Shown piece after piece: positions 20,626 to 30,692 of a DNA stretch of 64,000 bases (position 1 is the first letter of the stretch; each line of letters starts with the position of its first letter). Source of the stretch: Prevotella sp. Its GTDB lineage: Bacteria > Bacteroidota > Bacteroidia > Bacteroidales > Bacteroidaceae. A program made the position numbers and the translations under genes. The notes under the pieces were generated by a model. The model was not told the origin of the DNA. It saw only the letters and a program-made list of their open reading frames with translations, and did no database searches. The stretch is taken from contig JALCDQ010000001.1 of assembly GCA_022641735.1 (NCBI GenBank), positions 124,001 to 188,000 on the forward strand, given 5' to 3'.

Positions 20626-22602
20626 TTATATTTCCATAATCAACGTCATTCTCCACGACCTTCCGGGCATCGGATAATGAGCCACGAGGTCGTATTGCTT
20701 ATTCGTAAAGTTCATCATTGCGGCGCGAGCCGTCAACTTCATGGCACGCAAAGAGAAAGTATGCCATACGCTGGCGTTCATCTCCACGAAGCCTGCCATT
20801 CGAGTGCCATCCTCGTGGCCATTGGTTGTAAAACGCTCATTCATTCCGTCAAAGGAATACGTGAGGTTAGCGATTGGGTTATGCCAAGTGAACGTATTGC
20901 TGAAAATATGCTCAGGTGTATAGGCTATCTGATTATTGTAATACTCAGAAGCCTTATTCGTACGGTTCTCCGCCCTTTGCCAACTATAGTTTCCAGTGTA
21001 TTCAAGAGCCTGCTTGGAAGTGATGTTCCATCGGGCATTTGCTGTCACATCCACCCCGAAAACCATGACTTTGGCAAGGTTCATCATCTTCCAAACGAAC
21101 ATATTGAAAGGTATTGCGACTATCTTATCGTCCACCTTATTTATATAGGCATCCGTCGTAAACTGAGTTTCCCATCGTTTCGACTGCTTGCCATAAGTGA
21201 TGCCGAGGTTCCACTGATTGGCCTTTTCAGGCTTCAAAGAAGTGCTTCCGATGTGGTAGAAATAGAGTTCATTGAAGGTAGGCATCCGATAAATACTCTT
21301 CCAAAAAGCCCTGATATACAGGTCCTCATCGGCCAAAAGGCGATAAGAAAGACTCAAAGAAGGCGAAAGACGATGACCGTTAGCCCCCGCATCTCCCATT
21401 CGAATCTCATTCAGATAATTGCTCCAAAGGGCCCGAGCGACAAAGGTGAGCCGTTCATTGCTGACCTTTGCGGAAAGCGATTGCAATATCGAGTGGCGCG
21501 AAGGACGCTCATAAGAGGTCTGATTGCTCGTGAGCAGATTGAAGAAATAATCGCCTGAATAATCCATGGAGAACCAACTGAGCGGGCTATACATCATCGC
21601 CAGGGAGGCATAATATTCCTGTTGATAATAGCGGGAATCAACGATTCCACTGCCGGAATTGCCGTTGTGGTAATCGCTCTTTGCCCAATTATACTTCACA
21701 TTGCCCTGCAAAGAGAACTTTTCGCTCATTCGGTCCTTATAAGTCAATTGCATAAAGGCATTCTGTTCCTTTAAAGTCTCATCGTTCTCATTGGTATATA
21801 GGTGGACAATTCCAGGCAACTGACGGTTGTTATCGTAATAATAAACCTTGCCGGAAAGGCTCTGCCTATCGGTCATCAACCACAAAATGTTGCCCTCGAT
21901 ATGACCCGCATTCATCTTGCTGTTTTGCCGATGCTCAGTGGTTATCAAGTTTCCATTATACAATTTGAAAGGATAGTCGTTGTCAGAATGCGTAAATTCG
22001 CCCATCAGAGACACCGAAAGGCGGTCGGAAAGGCTCTGCCCATAATAGAGAGAAGGCACGATGGTGTTCCAAGAGCCATAAGTCAAGCGGGCTTTCAGAT
22101 GCCCCTGACGGTCAGAAACGGGAGGCCTGATGTTGTCGATAGCCAACGAGGCCGCCGTAGAAGCATTTCTTGCAGGTTGGAAAATATCATCTCCATCCCC
22201 AATAATCATCTTCAACAGGCTCACATTATCTAAGGAATAGCGCGAAAGGTCGATTTCTCCTGTCTGGCAATCACTCAAGGCTATGCCATCATAAAGAATG
22301 CCTGTATGTCGGCTTCCGATGCCTCTTACCGATACAGTCTTCATTCCTCCAGCGCCTCCATAATCCCTTATGGTGATTCCGGCAATATGAGTGAGGGCAT
22401 CCGCCATCGTCTGAATGCCGAGTTCCAACATCCGCTGATTGCTCATTTGCTGAAGAGGCACGGAGGCGGCAAGGGCATTATGGCTCTTAGACAACACTTC
22501 CACGCCCTGCAAAGAATGTACTTTGCCGGCAATCGTATCTGTCTGAGCGCCCACGCTCAAAGGCAAGAACAGCAGTAAAAAAACAGCCACTACCTTACTC
22601 AT
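20626..22602 (-). CDS. btuB: TonB-dependent outer membrane receptor (BtuB-like)
   Basis: Plug domain (ALTHIAGITIRDYGGAGGMKTVSVRGIGSRHTGILYDGI), beta-barrel C-terminus, B12 riboswitch upstream. Start at 22602. Confidence 0.88.
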   Translation of the reverse strand: MSKVVAVFLLLFLPLSVGAQTDTIAGKVHSLQGVEVLSKSHNALAASVPLQQMSNQRMLELGIQTMADALTHIAGITIRDYGGAGGMKTVSVRGIGSRHTGILYDGIALSDCQTGEIDLSRYSLDNVSLLKMIIGDGDDIFQPARNASTAASLAIDNIRPPVSDRQGHLKARLTYGSWNTIVPSLYYGQSLSDRLSVSLMGEFTHSDNDYPFKLYNGNLITTEHRQNSKMNAGHIEGNILWLMTDRQSLSGKVYYYDNNRQLPGIVHLYTNENDETLKEQNAFMQLTYKDRMSEKFSLQGNVKYNWAKSDYHNGNSGSGIVDSRYYQQEYYASLAMMYSPLSWFSMDYSGDYFFNLLTSNQTSYERPSRHSILQSLSAKVSNERLTFVARALWSNYLNEIRMGDAGANGHRLSPSLSLSYRLLADEDLYIRAFWKSIYRMPTFNELYFYHIGSTSLKPEKANQWNLGITYGKQSKRWETQFTTDAYINKVDDKIVAIPFNMFVWKMMNLAKVMVFGVDVTANARWNITSKQALEYTGNYSWQRAENRTNKASEYYNNQIAYTPEHIFSNTFTWHNPIANLTYSFDGMNERFTTNGHEDGTRMAGFVEMNASVWHTFSLRAMKLTARAAMMNFTNKQYDLVAHYPMPGRSWRMTLIMEI

Positions 22603-22644
22603 ATTTGTTTCTTTTCGCACTCCTCCTCGAGAGTTGAATTGATG

Positions 22645-22792
22645 ATAGCAATGGCAGGTCTTCTGACTTACGGCCAATAGGCGTCTTCCCATTCTTCTTC
22701 AGATAGTGACTTCGTGCCTATCAATAATGCCGATTACAGCAGCGGGACTGCTCAGGACTTACACCTGATTCCCTTTTTAATCAGTTTATGAA
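22645..22792 (-). promoter_or_regulatory. Cobalamin riboswitch
   Basis: Minus strand reads GGGAATCAGGTGTAAGTCCTGAGCAGTCCCGCTGCTGTAATCGGCATT...AAGTCACTATCTGAAGAAGAATGGGAAGACGCC...GTAAGTCAGAAGACCTGCC, the classic B12-box layout. Confidence 0.95.
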
Positions 22793-22889
22793 CCAATTGC
22801 ATTTGCAAAGATACGAAAAAAATGAGTAACCCAAGCAGGATTACTCTTATTTTTTTCTTGCAAAAAAATATCTTTACACCCCGATGCCC

Positions 22890-25800
22890 TTAAGGGTTCA
22901 AGGTGTAAGGATAGCTGACAAGGGTTACAGGACCCAGTAAACCAGAGGATTGCAAAGGTGAATCTGCCTTCCATGAAGTGACGGGTTGCCACGTGAGACG
23001 ATTGCTTTCAGGAAGCGATTTATCACGGATAATGCGATTCTGCCAATCGTTTACGACCTCTATCTCCAACGTATTAGTGCCTGATTTGAGGGCATTGGAG
23101 ACGTTAACTTCGTAAGGATAGGTCCAAACTCCACCCACTTCTTGCCCATTGAGCTTAACTTTCGCCATGACCATCACCTCTCCCAAGTTCAGATAAACTG
23201 ACCCTACAGGGCGCTTATTAAGTTTGAAAGAGGTGGCATAAGTAGCCGTTCCTGAGAAATATTTGATGGAATCATTGCTATTTTGAGTCCAATCGGTCAG
23301 GGAAGAGAACATCACAGGACTTGCTGGGCCTCCTCTTTTGGCCTCGAAAGAGACTTTCCAAGGCTCGCTAATGGTCTTGAGAAGAGTGCCTGAAGGATAG
23401 TTTTTGCCCTCTGCAGAGACCTTTTCAGAGTCTGGAGAGAACACGATGAAGGCACTTTCATACGCTTTTAACTCGATGGGAACTTCGGTTGTCTGCGCCT
23501 GATGCTTATATTCAGGCAACCTTCTAACCTCTGCCAATTGTGGATTCCATAGTTCAGGACTCATGTTTTTCACACGGAATGAGGCATCAAAGGCTATATT
23601 CTTATCGCTTTGATTGGAGATAAAATAAAGTTGATTGCCGTCTTGCAATGCCCGATGGATAAACAATACAGGCAAAGAATAATCGGAAACCTGAAAATCA
23701 GGGACGACATTCATGTCGGCAAAGATTTCTTCCAAAGAGGCATTCGTATAGATTTTGCCCTTTCCATAATCACAAACACGCAATGGAAAACCATGTGCCG
23801 TCTGCCATAACTCTGATGCAAGCGCTCGCACTTGCTCATCTGCTTGCGGATAATTCTGCAAACTTGGCGAGCGGTTAGGTGCTGGGCCTAAGACAACAAG
23901 CCCTTCTTTGATGAGTTCTTTGAGCTTTTCCAAGAACTCAGGGCGCATCGTCTGTATCTGCGGAAGTACCAAAACACGATATTGCATGCCACTATTTAAA
24001 GTCAGCAATCCGTCTTGCATCTTGGCATATTTCATGAGAACCTCCGCATTGATGTAATCAAAAGAATAGCCTTTCGGTATCTCCGGCGTTCTTACACCCG
24101 TCATTTTAGGGGCATCCTCGCCAATAAAGTAAGCCACATCGGCAATATATCGGCCCTGTTGCAACATCATATTGCAACGCTTCAGGTATTGAGTAAAGAA
24201 GTGCAATTGCGAGAACCACGTGTTGTGACGATTGAATTCATTGCCAAAAGGAGCATTGATGCCTGGGATGCGGTCATCAGGTTGGGAGATACAGACATGC
24301 AATAAAGTCGAGTTGATGCCCTCCGTGAAAAAGCGGTCTCCACGTTGCTTCATCTCACCAGGATAGCGTGAGAAGTCAGGACCGCCACAAGTGAACGACT
24401 CTGCCCATATCTTCTGCTTCCCATAAATATGTCCGCACGATGACGCGGCCCTGTTTTCTATGTTGCCCAAGGTGCCTGTACTCCAGAATTCTCCTGCCAC
24501 TTCATCAGATTGCCCACCATATTGCAGGAACTCAGCAGGGAATCCCCAATGGCCATAATTCTCTAACCACGTGGTCAAACCATGCTCGTTGCTCACCTTC
24601 TTCAAGCCTCCGACATAATCATAAGCAATCTTGTCGGCCACCAATCGACGCAAATCCCAAAGGAAACGGTCAGATTGTTCCTTAGAACCAACGACAACTC
24701 CCTTGAACACGGGCAGATATGGGATTGGGTCATAGCCATATTGCCGCACGAAATCCACAGCCATCGAATCGGTCCAATTTTGTCCGCCAGTCTCATAACT
24801 ATCAGCAACGACGATGCGGAAAGTCTTTCGGTCGGCCTCTGGAATCCGTTTCAAGATTTGCCCGATGAAGCTCTCAAAATGGCTGGCAATGTGCTCTTTG
24901 CTCATCTTATCCACTTCCAACCCTCTCCCTTCAGGAGGTGCAGGCGTGTTGGTCTGACCTGTCGGCACCATAGCCGTTCGCATAATGGCCCATTGACCCT
25001 TAGGAACATTCCATGACAAAGTGCCATCAGAGGCCAGATTATGGGTTATATCGATGACCTTATCGATAGGAACCACCGAGGTGGTGCTTGTGTTTTCGGG
25101 TTCTTGCCGCCACATATAATCATAGAAAAGAGGCTGAGTGCCCGGGTACATCTTAGCGAAGGTCTTCTCAGGATAGCGCTCTATCTGCGGCACATCAGAA
25201 AGGTTGATGCTCTCTATCGTGCCTGCCTTGTCCTTATCGATTATCAAACGGAACTCTGAAGCCTTGCATTCAGGCAGCGAGATAACGATTGGGGCATATC
25301 TGTCAAAACCTACATTAATATAGACATTGCTTCTGTCGATGTTGAATTTACAAAGAGAACGATACGCTCCATCGACCTTTACGAGCAATTCCGCGGGTGT
25401 CTTGACCTTCTTATGCACCATTTGGATGGTCAGCGTACGCACCGTTTCGGGCTTTTTGCTCACCAAATCGATGACGGAAGCATGATGCAAATCCTGCTGG
25501 GGAACGAAAGAACACGTCTGTGCTACATAGGGATAGGCAAGGACTTTCACATCCTGTGCGTCCTCTCCTACGGCCGGAAGCTTCGCCTGTAAACGCTTAG
25601 GACCCGTCACAAGGGTCTGATTGGAAGCCAAATAGCGCATTGCCTGCGAAGGCTTCACCCATGGACCGCCCGACTGGCTCCAGCCAGGACTATTGAAAAT
25701 GCCTATTTCTATATCCAGTTCCGATGCTGTTTTCAAGGCAGCATGAAGGATGTCCCACCATTCATCCGTGAACATTTTCACCTTGCCATAAGGTATATTC

Positions 25801-26057
25801 TGCGTGACAAAACCAATATATGCCCGGTTGATGCCCTGCTCCTTCATGGCTTGAAGGTCCTTTATCACTCCCTCTTTAGAGAGATTGTCAGCCATCCAAT
25901 ACCAATACACGCCCGTCTGCTGGGTGCTGGGAATATTCAAGAAAGTCTTCTTGATGGAAGCCGTCGATGATTGGCTGGAAGACTGGGCATACAATTTTTG
26001 ACTGCCCCAAACAAGCAGAGCAGCAAATAAAAGGCAACAAACAAAAAATCTTTTCAT
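22890..26057 (-). CDS. Glycoside hydrolase, GH106-like (putative alpha-L-rhamnosidase)
   Basis: Signal peptide, GVYWYWMADNLSKEGVIKDLQAMKEQGINRAYIG, C-terminal jelly-roll (GSVYLNLGEVMVMAKVKLNGQEVGGVWTYPYEV). Confidence 0.8.
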   Translation of the reverse strand: MKRFFVCCLLFAALLVWGSQKLYAQSSSQSSTASIKKTFLNIPSTQQTGVYWYWMADNLSKEGVIKDLQAMKEQGINRAYIGFVTQNIPYGKVKMFTDEWWDILHAALKTASELDIEIGIFNSPGWSQSGGPWVKPSQAMRYLASNQTLVTGPKRLQAKLPAVGEDAQDVKVLAYPYVAQTCSFVPQQDLHHASVIDLVSKKPETVRTLTIQMVHKKVKTPAELLVKVDGAYRSLCKFNIDRSNVYINVGFDRYAPIVISLPECKASEFRLIIDKDKAGTIESINLSDVPQIERYPEKTFAKMYPGTQPLFYDYMWRQEPENTSTTSVVPIDKVIDITHNLASDGTLSWNVPKGQWAIMRTAMVPTGQTNTPAPPEGRGLEVDKMSKEHIASHFESFIGQILKRIPEADRKTFRIVVADSYETGGQNWTDSMAVDFVRQYGYDPIPYLPVFKGVVVGSKEQSDRFLWDLRRLVADKIAYDYVGGLKKVSNEHGLTTWLENYGHWGFPAEFLQYGGQSDEVAGEFWSTGTLGNIENRAASSCGHIYGKQKIWAESFTCGGPDFSRYPGEMKQRGDRFFTEGINSTLLHVCISQPDDRIPGINAPFGNEFNRHNTWFSQLHFFTQYLKRCNMMLQQGRYIADVAYFIGEDAPKMTGVRTPEIPKGYSFDYINAEVLMKYAKMQDGLLTLNSGMQYRVLVLPQIQTMRPEFLEKLKELIKEGLVVLGPAPNRSPSLQNYPQADEQVRALASELWQTAHGFPLRVCDYGKGKIYTNASLEEIFADMNVVPDFQVSDYSLPVLFIHRALQDGNQLYFISNQSDKNIAFDASFRVKNMSPELWNPQLAEVRRLPEYKHQAQTTEVPIELKAYESAFIVFSPDSEKVSAEGKNYPSGTLLKTISEPWKVSFEAKRGGPASPVMFSSLTDWTQNSNDSIKYFSGTATYATSFKLNKRPVGSVYLNLGEVMVMAKVKLNGQEVGGVWTYPYEVNVSNALKSGTNTLEIEVVNDWQNRIIRDKSLPESNRLTWQPVTSWKADSPLQSSGLLGPVTLVSYPYTLNP

Positions 26058-26080
26058 GGTAGGATATTATCTTAAAGTCG

Positions 26081-26947
26081 TCAGAACTCTATCTTTGCGA
26101 AGACCGGATAATGGTCAGAGAGACTATGACGGACGAGTTTCCCATCAGCTCCTGCACGCCAATCGGTATCATTGAGGATAGCATAACGCATCACTTTCAC
26201 GGCTTTGGAGACAAAGATGTGGTCGATGCGACTATCCGTATAGACTTCAGTCTTAAAGTCATTAAACGACCCATTGGGTGCAAAGCGATACTTCGCATTA
26301 GCATAACAGTCTTTCAAGAGGTCTGAATTCGAGAATATCGTATAGATTTCATCATGCTGGTCGACATTGAAGTCACCCGTCAAGATGACTGGCTCATTAG
26401 TCTTCATCAGTTCTTTCATCTTCTGCATGATGAGTTTTGCGCCTTCCCTACGGGCTACCACGCCGATATGGTCCATGTGGGTATTGAAGAAATAGAACTT
26501 GCGTTTGCTCACTTTATCCTTGAAATAGCCCCATGTGCATATTCGTTTGCATGCTGCATCCCAGCCAAGTACGGGCTTTGTAGGGTCTTCTGCCAACCAG
26601 AAATGACCACTATTGAGCAACACGAAACGGTCTTTCTTATAGAAGATAGGCGAATATTCGCCGTCTTCTTTCCCGTCTTCACGCCCTACGCCAAGATAAG
26701 CATAGTCAGGCAAAGCGGCAAGCATATCGATGACTTGTTGATGATTGACCTCCTGAGAGCCGAAAAGGTCAGGAAAAACGAAGTTGATTTCCTCACACAT
26801 CGCCTTCCTGCGCTGGTCCCAACCATCATAGTTCTTATAGTCACCCTTATTGTTATTGCGCACATTATACGTTCCCACGGTGAGTCCCTGAGCGTTGATG
26901 GCAAGCGTCATAAACAGACTTAATACGAATAAAATTGTTTTTTTCAT
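26081..26947 (-). CDS. Endonuclease/exonuclease/phosphatase family protein, secreted
   Basis: SQEVN, THMDHIG, LTGDFNVDQHDEIY and RIDHIFVS...SDHYPV motifs. Confidence 0.9.
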   Translation of the reverse strand: MKKTILFVLSLFMTLAINAQGLTVGTYNVRNNNKGDYKNYDGWDQRRKAMCEEINFVFPDLFGSQEVNHQQVIDMLAALPDYAYLGVGREDGKEDGEYSPIFYKKDRFVLLNSGHFWLAEDPTKPVLGWDAACKRICTWGYFKDKVSKRKFYFFNTHMDHIGVVARREGAKLIMQKMKELMKTNEPVILTGDFNVDQHDEIYTIFSNSDLLKDCYANAKYRFAPNGSFNDFKTEVYTDSRIDHIFVSKAVKVMRYAILNDTDWRAGADGKLVRHSLSDHYPVFAKIEF

Positions 26948-27284
26948 TTCAGGTTTAGTTTTTAAAGATTTGTCATATTTGCTACAAAGATAAGAATAAA
27001 AATTGGAAAACTATGGCAAAAAGAGAAAAATATCATTGTAAATTAATGTTTTCAGTGATTTTCGCTAAAGAGTGGTGAAGCCAAGAAAGAAGCAATGGAT
27101 AGTTGTTAAGGTGGGAACGTTCCGCTTTCTTCTTTATGTTGAGCAATCATCTTATCCAAGTCCAAAGCTTTTGCGTTTCAGTACAAATATTTTGAGAAAA
27201 CTGATAATTATCGAGAAATAAATTTTGAGAAAATTGCAAAATATGGCTAAAAAGATTTTGAGATTTCTGTAAAAACACTTATCT

Positions 27285-27362
27285 TTGCAGAAGATAAGCT
27301 GCATTTTGGCATAATATTCAAGCATGCTTGATGATTCTGCTCTCGATATGCATTATCCTTGT
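27285..27362 (+). repeat. Dispersed promoter/leader repeat, copy 1
   Basis: TATCTTTGCAGAAGATAAGCTGCATTTTGGCA...TTGATGATTCTGCTCTCG; matches the minus strand at about 30475-30573. Confidence 0.75.
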
Positions 27363-27381
27363 ACCTTAAAATAAGTGTTTT

Positions 27382-28722
27382 ATGACAAAGAAAATATTTA
27401 AACGTAAAATCTACGACCGTTTGCTTGCGTGGAAACAAGAAGAAAACGGAGAGAGTGCTATTCTCATCCAAGGTCCACGCCGTGTTGGCAAATCCACCAT
27501 CGCTGAGGATTTTGCACGTCGTGAGTATAAGTCCTATATTCTGATAGATTTTTCTAAGGTCTCAGGTGAAATAAAGTCTCTCTTTGATGACCTTACAGAT
27601 CTTAACTACATATTTCTTAGGTTACAGACTGCATATAAGGTAGAACTTCACGAAAGAGACTCTGTCATTATATTTGATGAAGTACAGTTGGCACCTAAGG
27701 CTCGACAGGCTATCAAGCATCTTGTCAAAGATCATCGTTATGACTACATAGAAACAGGTTCGCTGATTTCGATTAAGAAGAATGTAAAAGGCATCCTTAT
27801 TCCCAGTGAAGAGGATAAAATCGATATGTACCCGATGGATTATGAAGAATTCAGATGGGCATTGGGTGATGAAGTGACAATTCCATTGCTGAGGAAGTTC
27901 TTTGGACTCAAGAAGCCTTTGGGTGATGCTGTCCATCGCAAGATGATGCGTGATTTCAGACTTTATATGCTTGTTGGCGGTATGCCTCAAGCTGTGGAAA
28001 AATACATTGAGACTAATAATCTTAGCAAGGTGGACGAAGTGAAACGCCGCATTCTGAATCTATATGAGGACGACTTCAGAAAGATAGATTCTAGTGGTAT
28101 CATGAGTGATATATTTGATTCCATCCCGGCTCAACTAACTTCAAATGCTCGTCGTTTCAAGGCTGCTACGGCTAACGATGGAACCCGTCATGAAGTGATA
28201 ACAGAACTGATTCCCGACATGGTCGATTCCATGACCATCAGACAGGCTCTTCATGCCAATGACCCCGCTACTGGATTATCAATGAACCTTGACCTTGATG
28301 CCTATAAGCTATTCTTGTGTGACACAGGCCTTTTTGTGACATTGGCATTTAAGGACAAGGATGTAACAGAGAATATAATTTATAATAAATTGCTGAGTGA
28401 TAAGCTAAGTGCCAATCTTGGCTATGTGTATGAGAACGTAGTAGCCCAAATGCTTGTGGCGCGTGGTGACAGACTCTTCTATCACACCTTTCCCAACGAA
28501 AGTGGCAAACACAACTATGAGATAGATTTTCTGCTTTCACGTGGTAATAAGATATGTCCGATAGAAGTCAAGTCGTCTGGCTATAAGACGCATGCTTCCT
28601 TAGATGCATTCTGCGAGAAATTTTCTTCACGTATAGGAGAAAAATATCTTATCTATACAAAGGATTATTTCCGTGACAAAGACGTGACTTACTTGCCCGT
28701 ATATATGACAGGTCTGATATAA
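27382..28722 (+). CDS. AAA_14/DUF4143 ATP-binding protein
   Basis: Walker A QGPRRVGKSTIAEDFA, Walker B SVIIFDEVQLAP, C-terminal NYEIDFLLSRGNKICPIEVKSS. Confidence 0.9.
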   Translation: MTKKIFKRKIYDRLLAWKQEENGESAILIQGPRRVGKSTIAEDFARREYKSYILIDFSKVSGEIKSLFDDLTDLNYIFLRLQTAYKVELHERDSVIIFDEVQLAPKARQAIKHLVKDHRYDYIETGSLISIKKNVKGILIPSEEDKIDMYPMDYEEFRWALGDEVTIPLLRKFFGLKKPLGDAVHRKMMRDFRLYMLVGGMPQAVEKYIETNNLSKVDEVKRRILNLYEDDFRKIDSSGIMSDIFDSIPAQLTSNARRFKAATANDGTRHEVITELIPDMVDSMTIRQALHANDPATGLSMNLDLDAYKLFLCDTGLFVTLAFKDKDVTENIIYNKLLSDKLSANLGYVYENVVAQMLVARGDRLFYHTFPNESGKHNYEIDFLLSRGNKICPIEVKSSGYKTHASLDAFCEKFSSRIGEKYLIYTKDYFRDKDVTYLPVYMTGLI

Positions 28723-28835
28723 ACACCGACTAATCTTCAAATATTTCTATTCAATTCACCGGATAAAAAGCAAAAAATGGAACTTCACATCACGTGCAAT
28801 TCCATTCGAGAGAGGGTTTTATGGGAACTAAAACC

Positions 28836-29243
28836 TTATTCTTCCGTCGGCTCTGATTTGGGCTCTTTCTTCTCCATATAGCGTTGGATGAAGAAGGAGG
28901 CAAGAAGTCCTAAGCCCACACCGCAGGCGATGATAATCCAATAGCCTACATTCGCTATGTCCAAACCACCAATGAGGCAGTCTACCGAATAACCTACTCC
29001 CAAACCTAAGAGTACGCATGAGGCGCGAAGAGTGCCGTAATTCTTGGTGTCCTTTTCTTGTTCCGGTTTGACAATCAATAACTTAGCCGTTTCCGCATCT
29101 ACATGATTCTCAATGATAGACTTGCGGATTTCACTCTCAATCTGTCGTTTTCTCATCTGTGCAATCATGCCAAAAACAATGGCTACGATAGGGATTGACA
29201 TCGTGAGAACCACTGCAAATAAACCTATAACACTATTATCCAT
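28836..29243 (-). CDS. DUF6249-like membrane protein
   Basis: Three TM segments; last gene in a sigma factor operon. Family name from recall. Confidence 0.6.
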   Translation of the reverse strand: MDNSVIGLFAVVLTMSIPIVAIVFGMIAQMRKRQIESEIRKSIIENHVDAETAKLLIVKPEQEKDTKNYGTLRASCVLLGLGVGYSVDCLIGGLDIANVGYWIIIACGVGLGLLASFFIQRYMEKKEPKSEPTEE

Positions 29244-29262
29244 AATTTAAATATTTAATTGA

Positions 29263-29580
29263 TTAAACTTCCATTTTAAACTCACTGATGGCTTTTGATG
29301 ACAAGATGAGCGTCGAGACGGCAAGTATTGCCACACTGACCATCATCGGCAGGGTCTTTCCGAGAGAGAGAAGATGATAGCAGGTGAAGCCCATCAGCAG
29401 TATCACAAGCGGCAATCCGAAGGCAAACGCTATCATGCGCACCCAGTTGCGGGCCTTCGTTTTGCGGGCAGAGCGCTTCACTGTGCGCATCACTCGGCCG
29501 TTAACCTCATCGAGCAACTGCTCTCTCTGCAAGGCCTCTTGTATCAGAGTCTCCAACTCCTGTTCATTCATTTCCTTCAT
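29263..29580 (-). CDS. Small membrane protein, candidate anti-sigma factor
   Basis: Two TM segments; overlaps the end of a sigma factor gene. Confidence 0.5.
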   Translation of the reverse strand: MKEMNEQELETLIQEALQREQLLDEVNGRVMRTVKRSARKTKARNWVRMIAFAFGLPLVILLMGFTCYHLLSLGKTLPMMVSVAILAVSTLILSSKAISEFKMEV

Positions 29581-30100
29581 TTTGCATCTGTTTTCTTAAT
29601 CGTTCTCTAATTCTGTGCAGTTTTACAAGCACATTGGCTTGCGTCATCTTGAGAGTTTCGGCCACCTCCGATGTCTTCATCTGCTGATAATAGAACATCT
29701 TCAGTATGCGCCGTTCTTCCTCCGGCAGGGTACTTACAGCCCTTTCCATCACCTGCAACCGCCGCTCATGGTCTTCTGAGAATCCTTCCTGTTCTGCCAC
29801 TTCCACGCGTTGCTCGTCAAGGGAAGCCGTCGGTCGTTGCCGCTCTTTGCGTAAGGCATCCAGCGAGAGATGTATTGCGATAGTCGTAATCCATGAGCCC
29901 AAGCTCGCTCCTTGCCAGTTCTCGAGGCTGCTGAAGGCTCGGATGAAGGCTTGCTGAGTGATGTCTTTCGCCATCTCCTCACGGTGCACCAGGGTCATGG
30001 TCTTCGAGAATACGAGTCCCGAATATCGGTTCATTATCTCGCCATAGCTTTGGGTGTCGCCCTGCTGCAATATCTTTTTTACTATCTCTTGATCGTCCAT
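29564..30100 (-). CDS. ECF-type RNA polymerase sigma factor
   Basis: YSGLVFSKTMTLVHREEMAKDITQQAFIRAF (region 2) and LPEEERRILKMFYYQQMKTSEVAETLKMTQANVLVKLHRIRERL (region 4). Confidence 0.93.
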   Translation of the reverse strand: MDDQEIVKKILQQGDTQSYGEIMNRYSGLVFSKTMTLVHREEMAKDITQQAFIRAFSSLENWQGASLGSWITTIAIHLSLDALRKERQRPTASLDEQRVEVAEQEGFSEDHERRLQVMERAVSTLPEEERRILKMFYYQQMKTSEVAETLKMTQANVLVKLHRIRERLRKQMQNEGNE

Positions 30101-30474
30101 TTTTGAATGTCTAACACTTTAAAGACCGACAAAAGGCAAAATTATTACATCTTGAAGGCAACTTTTTTTCAAAAACCCTCGATGCCGATGTGTTCGGTGC
30201 ATTGTTCCCATCCAATGCTTGCAGGCCTTGAGCGTGGCCTATCTCGGCATGTACTTCTGCGGAAGAGAATGGATTGCAGAGGCCGATGCAGGCAGAATCC
30301 CAATATCCCAGAATGTCCAATAAGTCAAAGAGCGCTTCGTCATCTCATCGCTTCCGGATAGCGGAAAGACGGCTTTCTTCAGGGTTCTTTTCGGATGCCG
30401 TCCTGATTCGTATCTGTGGCGCCTTCAGACACATCAGAAATCGGCCATGCGATTCGTCCCCTTTCGTGGTGCGA

Positions 30475-30573
30475 AAGATTGCCAACCGAGAGCAGAATCA
30501 TCAATGCTTGCTTTTGATGTCGTGCCAAGGTGCAGCTTATCTTCGCTTTTCACAATGCAAAGATACTACAAAC
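30475..30573 (-). repeat. Dispersed promoter/leader repeat, copy 2
   Basis: Minus strand: TATCTTTGCATTGTGAAAAGCGAAGATAAGCTGCACCTTGGCA...TTGATGATTCTGCTCTCGG. Confidence 0.75.
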
Positions 30574-30590
30574 GAAAAGCAAAAGGGGAA

Positions 30591-30657
30591 TTATCGCGAC
30601 TTATCGAGACTTATCGGGACTTATCGCGACTTATCGAGACTTATCGGGACTTATCGA
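30591..30657. repeat. Decamer tandem repeat TTATCG(C/A/G)GAC, about 6.7 copies
   Basis: Exact 10-nt period; variable base cycles C, A, G twice, giving a 30-nt higher-order repeat. Confidence 0.97.
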
Positions 30658-30692
30658 AAGCGGAAAGTACGATAAACAGAGGGATTGCGAGA

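Noticed and set aside
20677-21558. 293-aa ORF antisense to the TonB receptor
   Set aside because: Shadow ORF; opposite strand has clear plug and barrel signatures.
26081-26947. Endonuclease/exonuclease/phosphatase protein as a toxin or restriction nuclease
   Set aside because: Signal peptide and family pattern fit an ordinary secreted hydrolase next to a GH106-like enzyme.
27382-28722. AAA_14/DUF4143 ATPase as a defence gene
   Set aside because: Family is common and multi-copy in Bacteroidetes with no established defence role; no neighbouring defence genes.
30591-30657. Possible CRISPR array
   Set aside because: Perfect 10-nt tandem repeat without spacers; no cas genes in the window.
30274-30675. 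133-aa ORF with repeated NYRDLSRLIGTYRDLSRLIGTY
   Set aside because: The periodic peptide is just translation of the decamer DNA repeat, and the upstream part is antisense to the leader repeat; no coding support.
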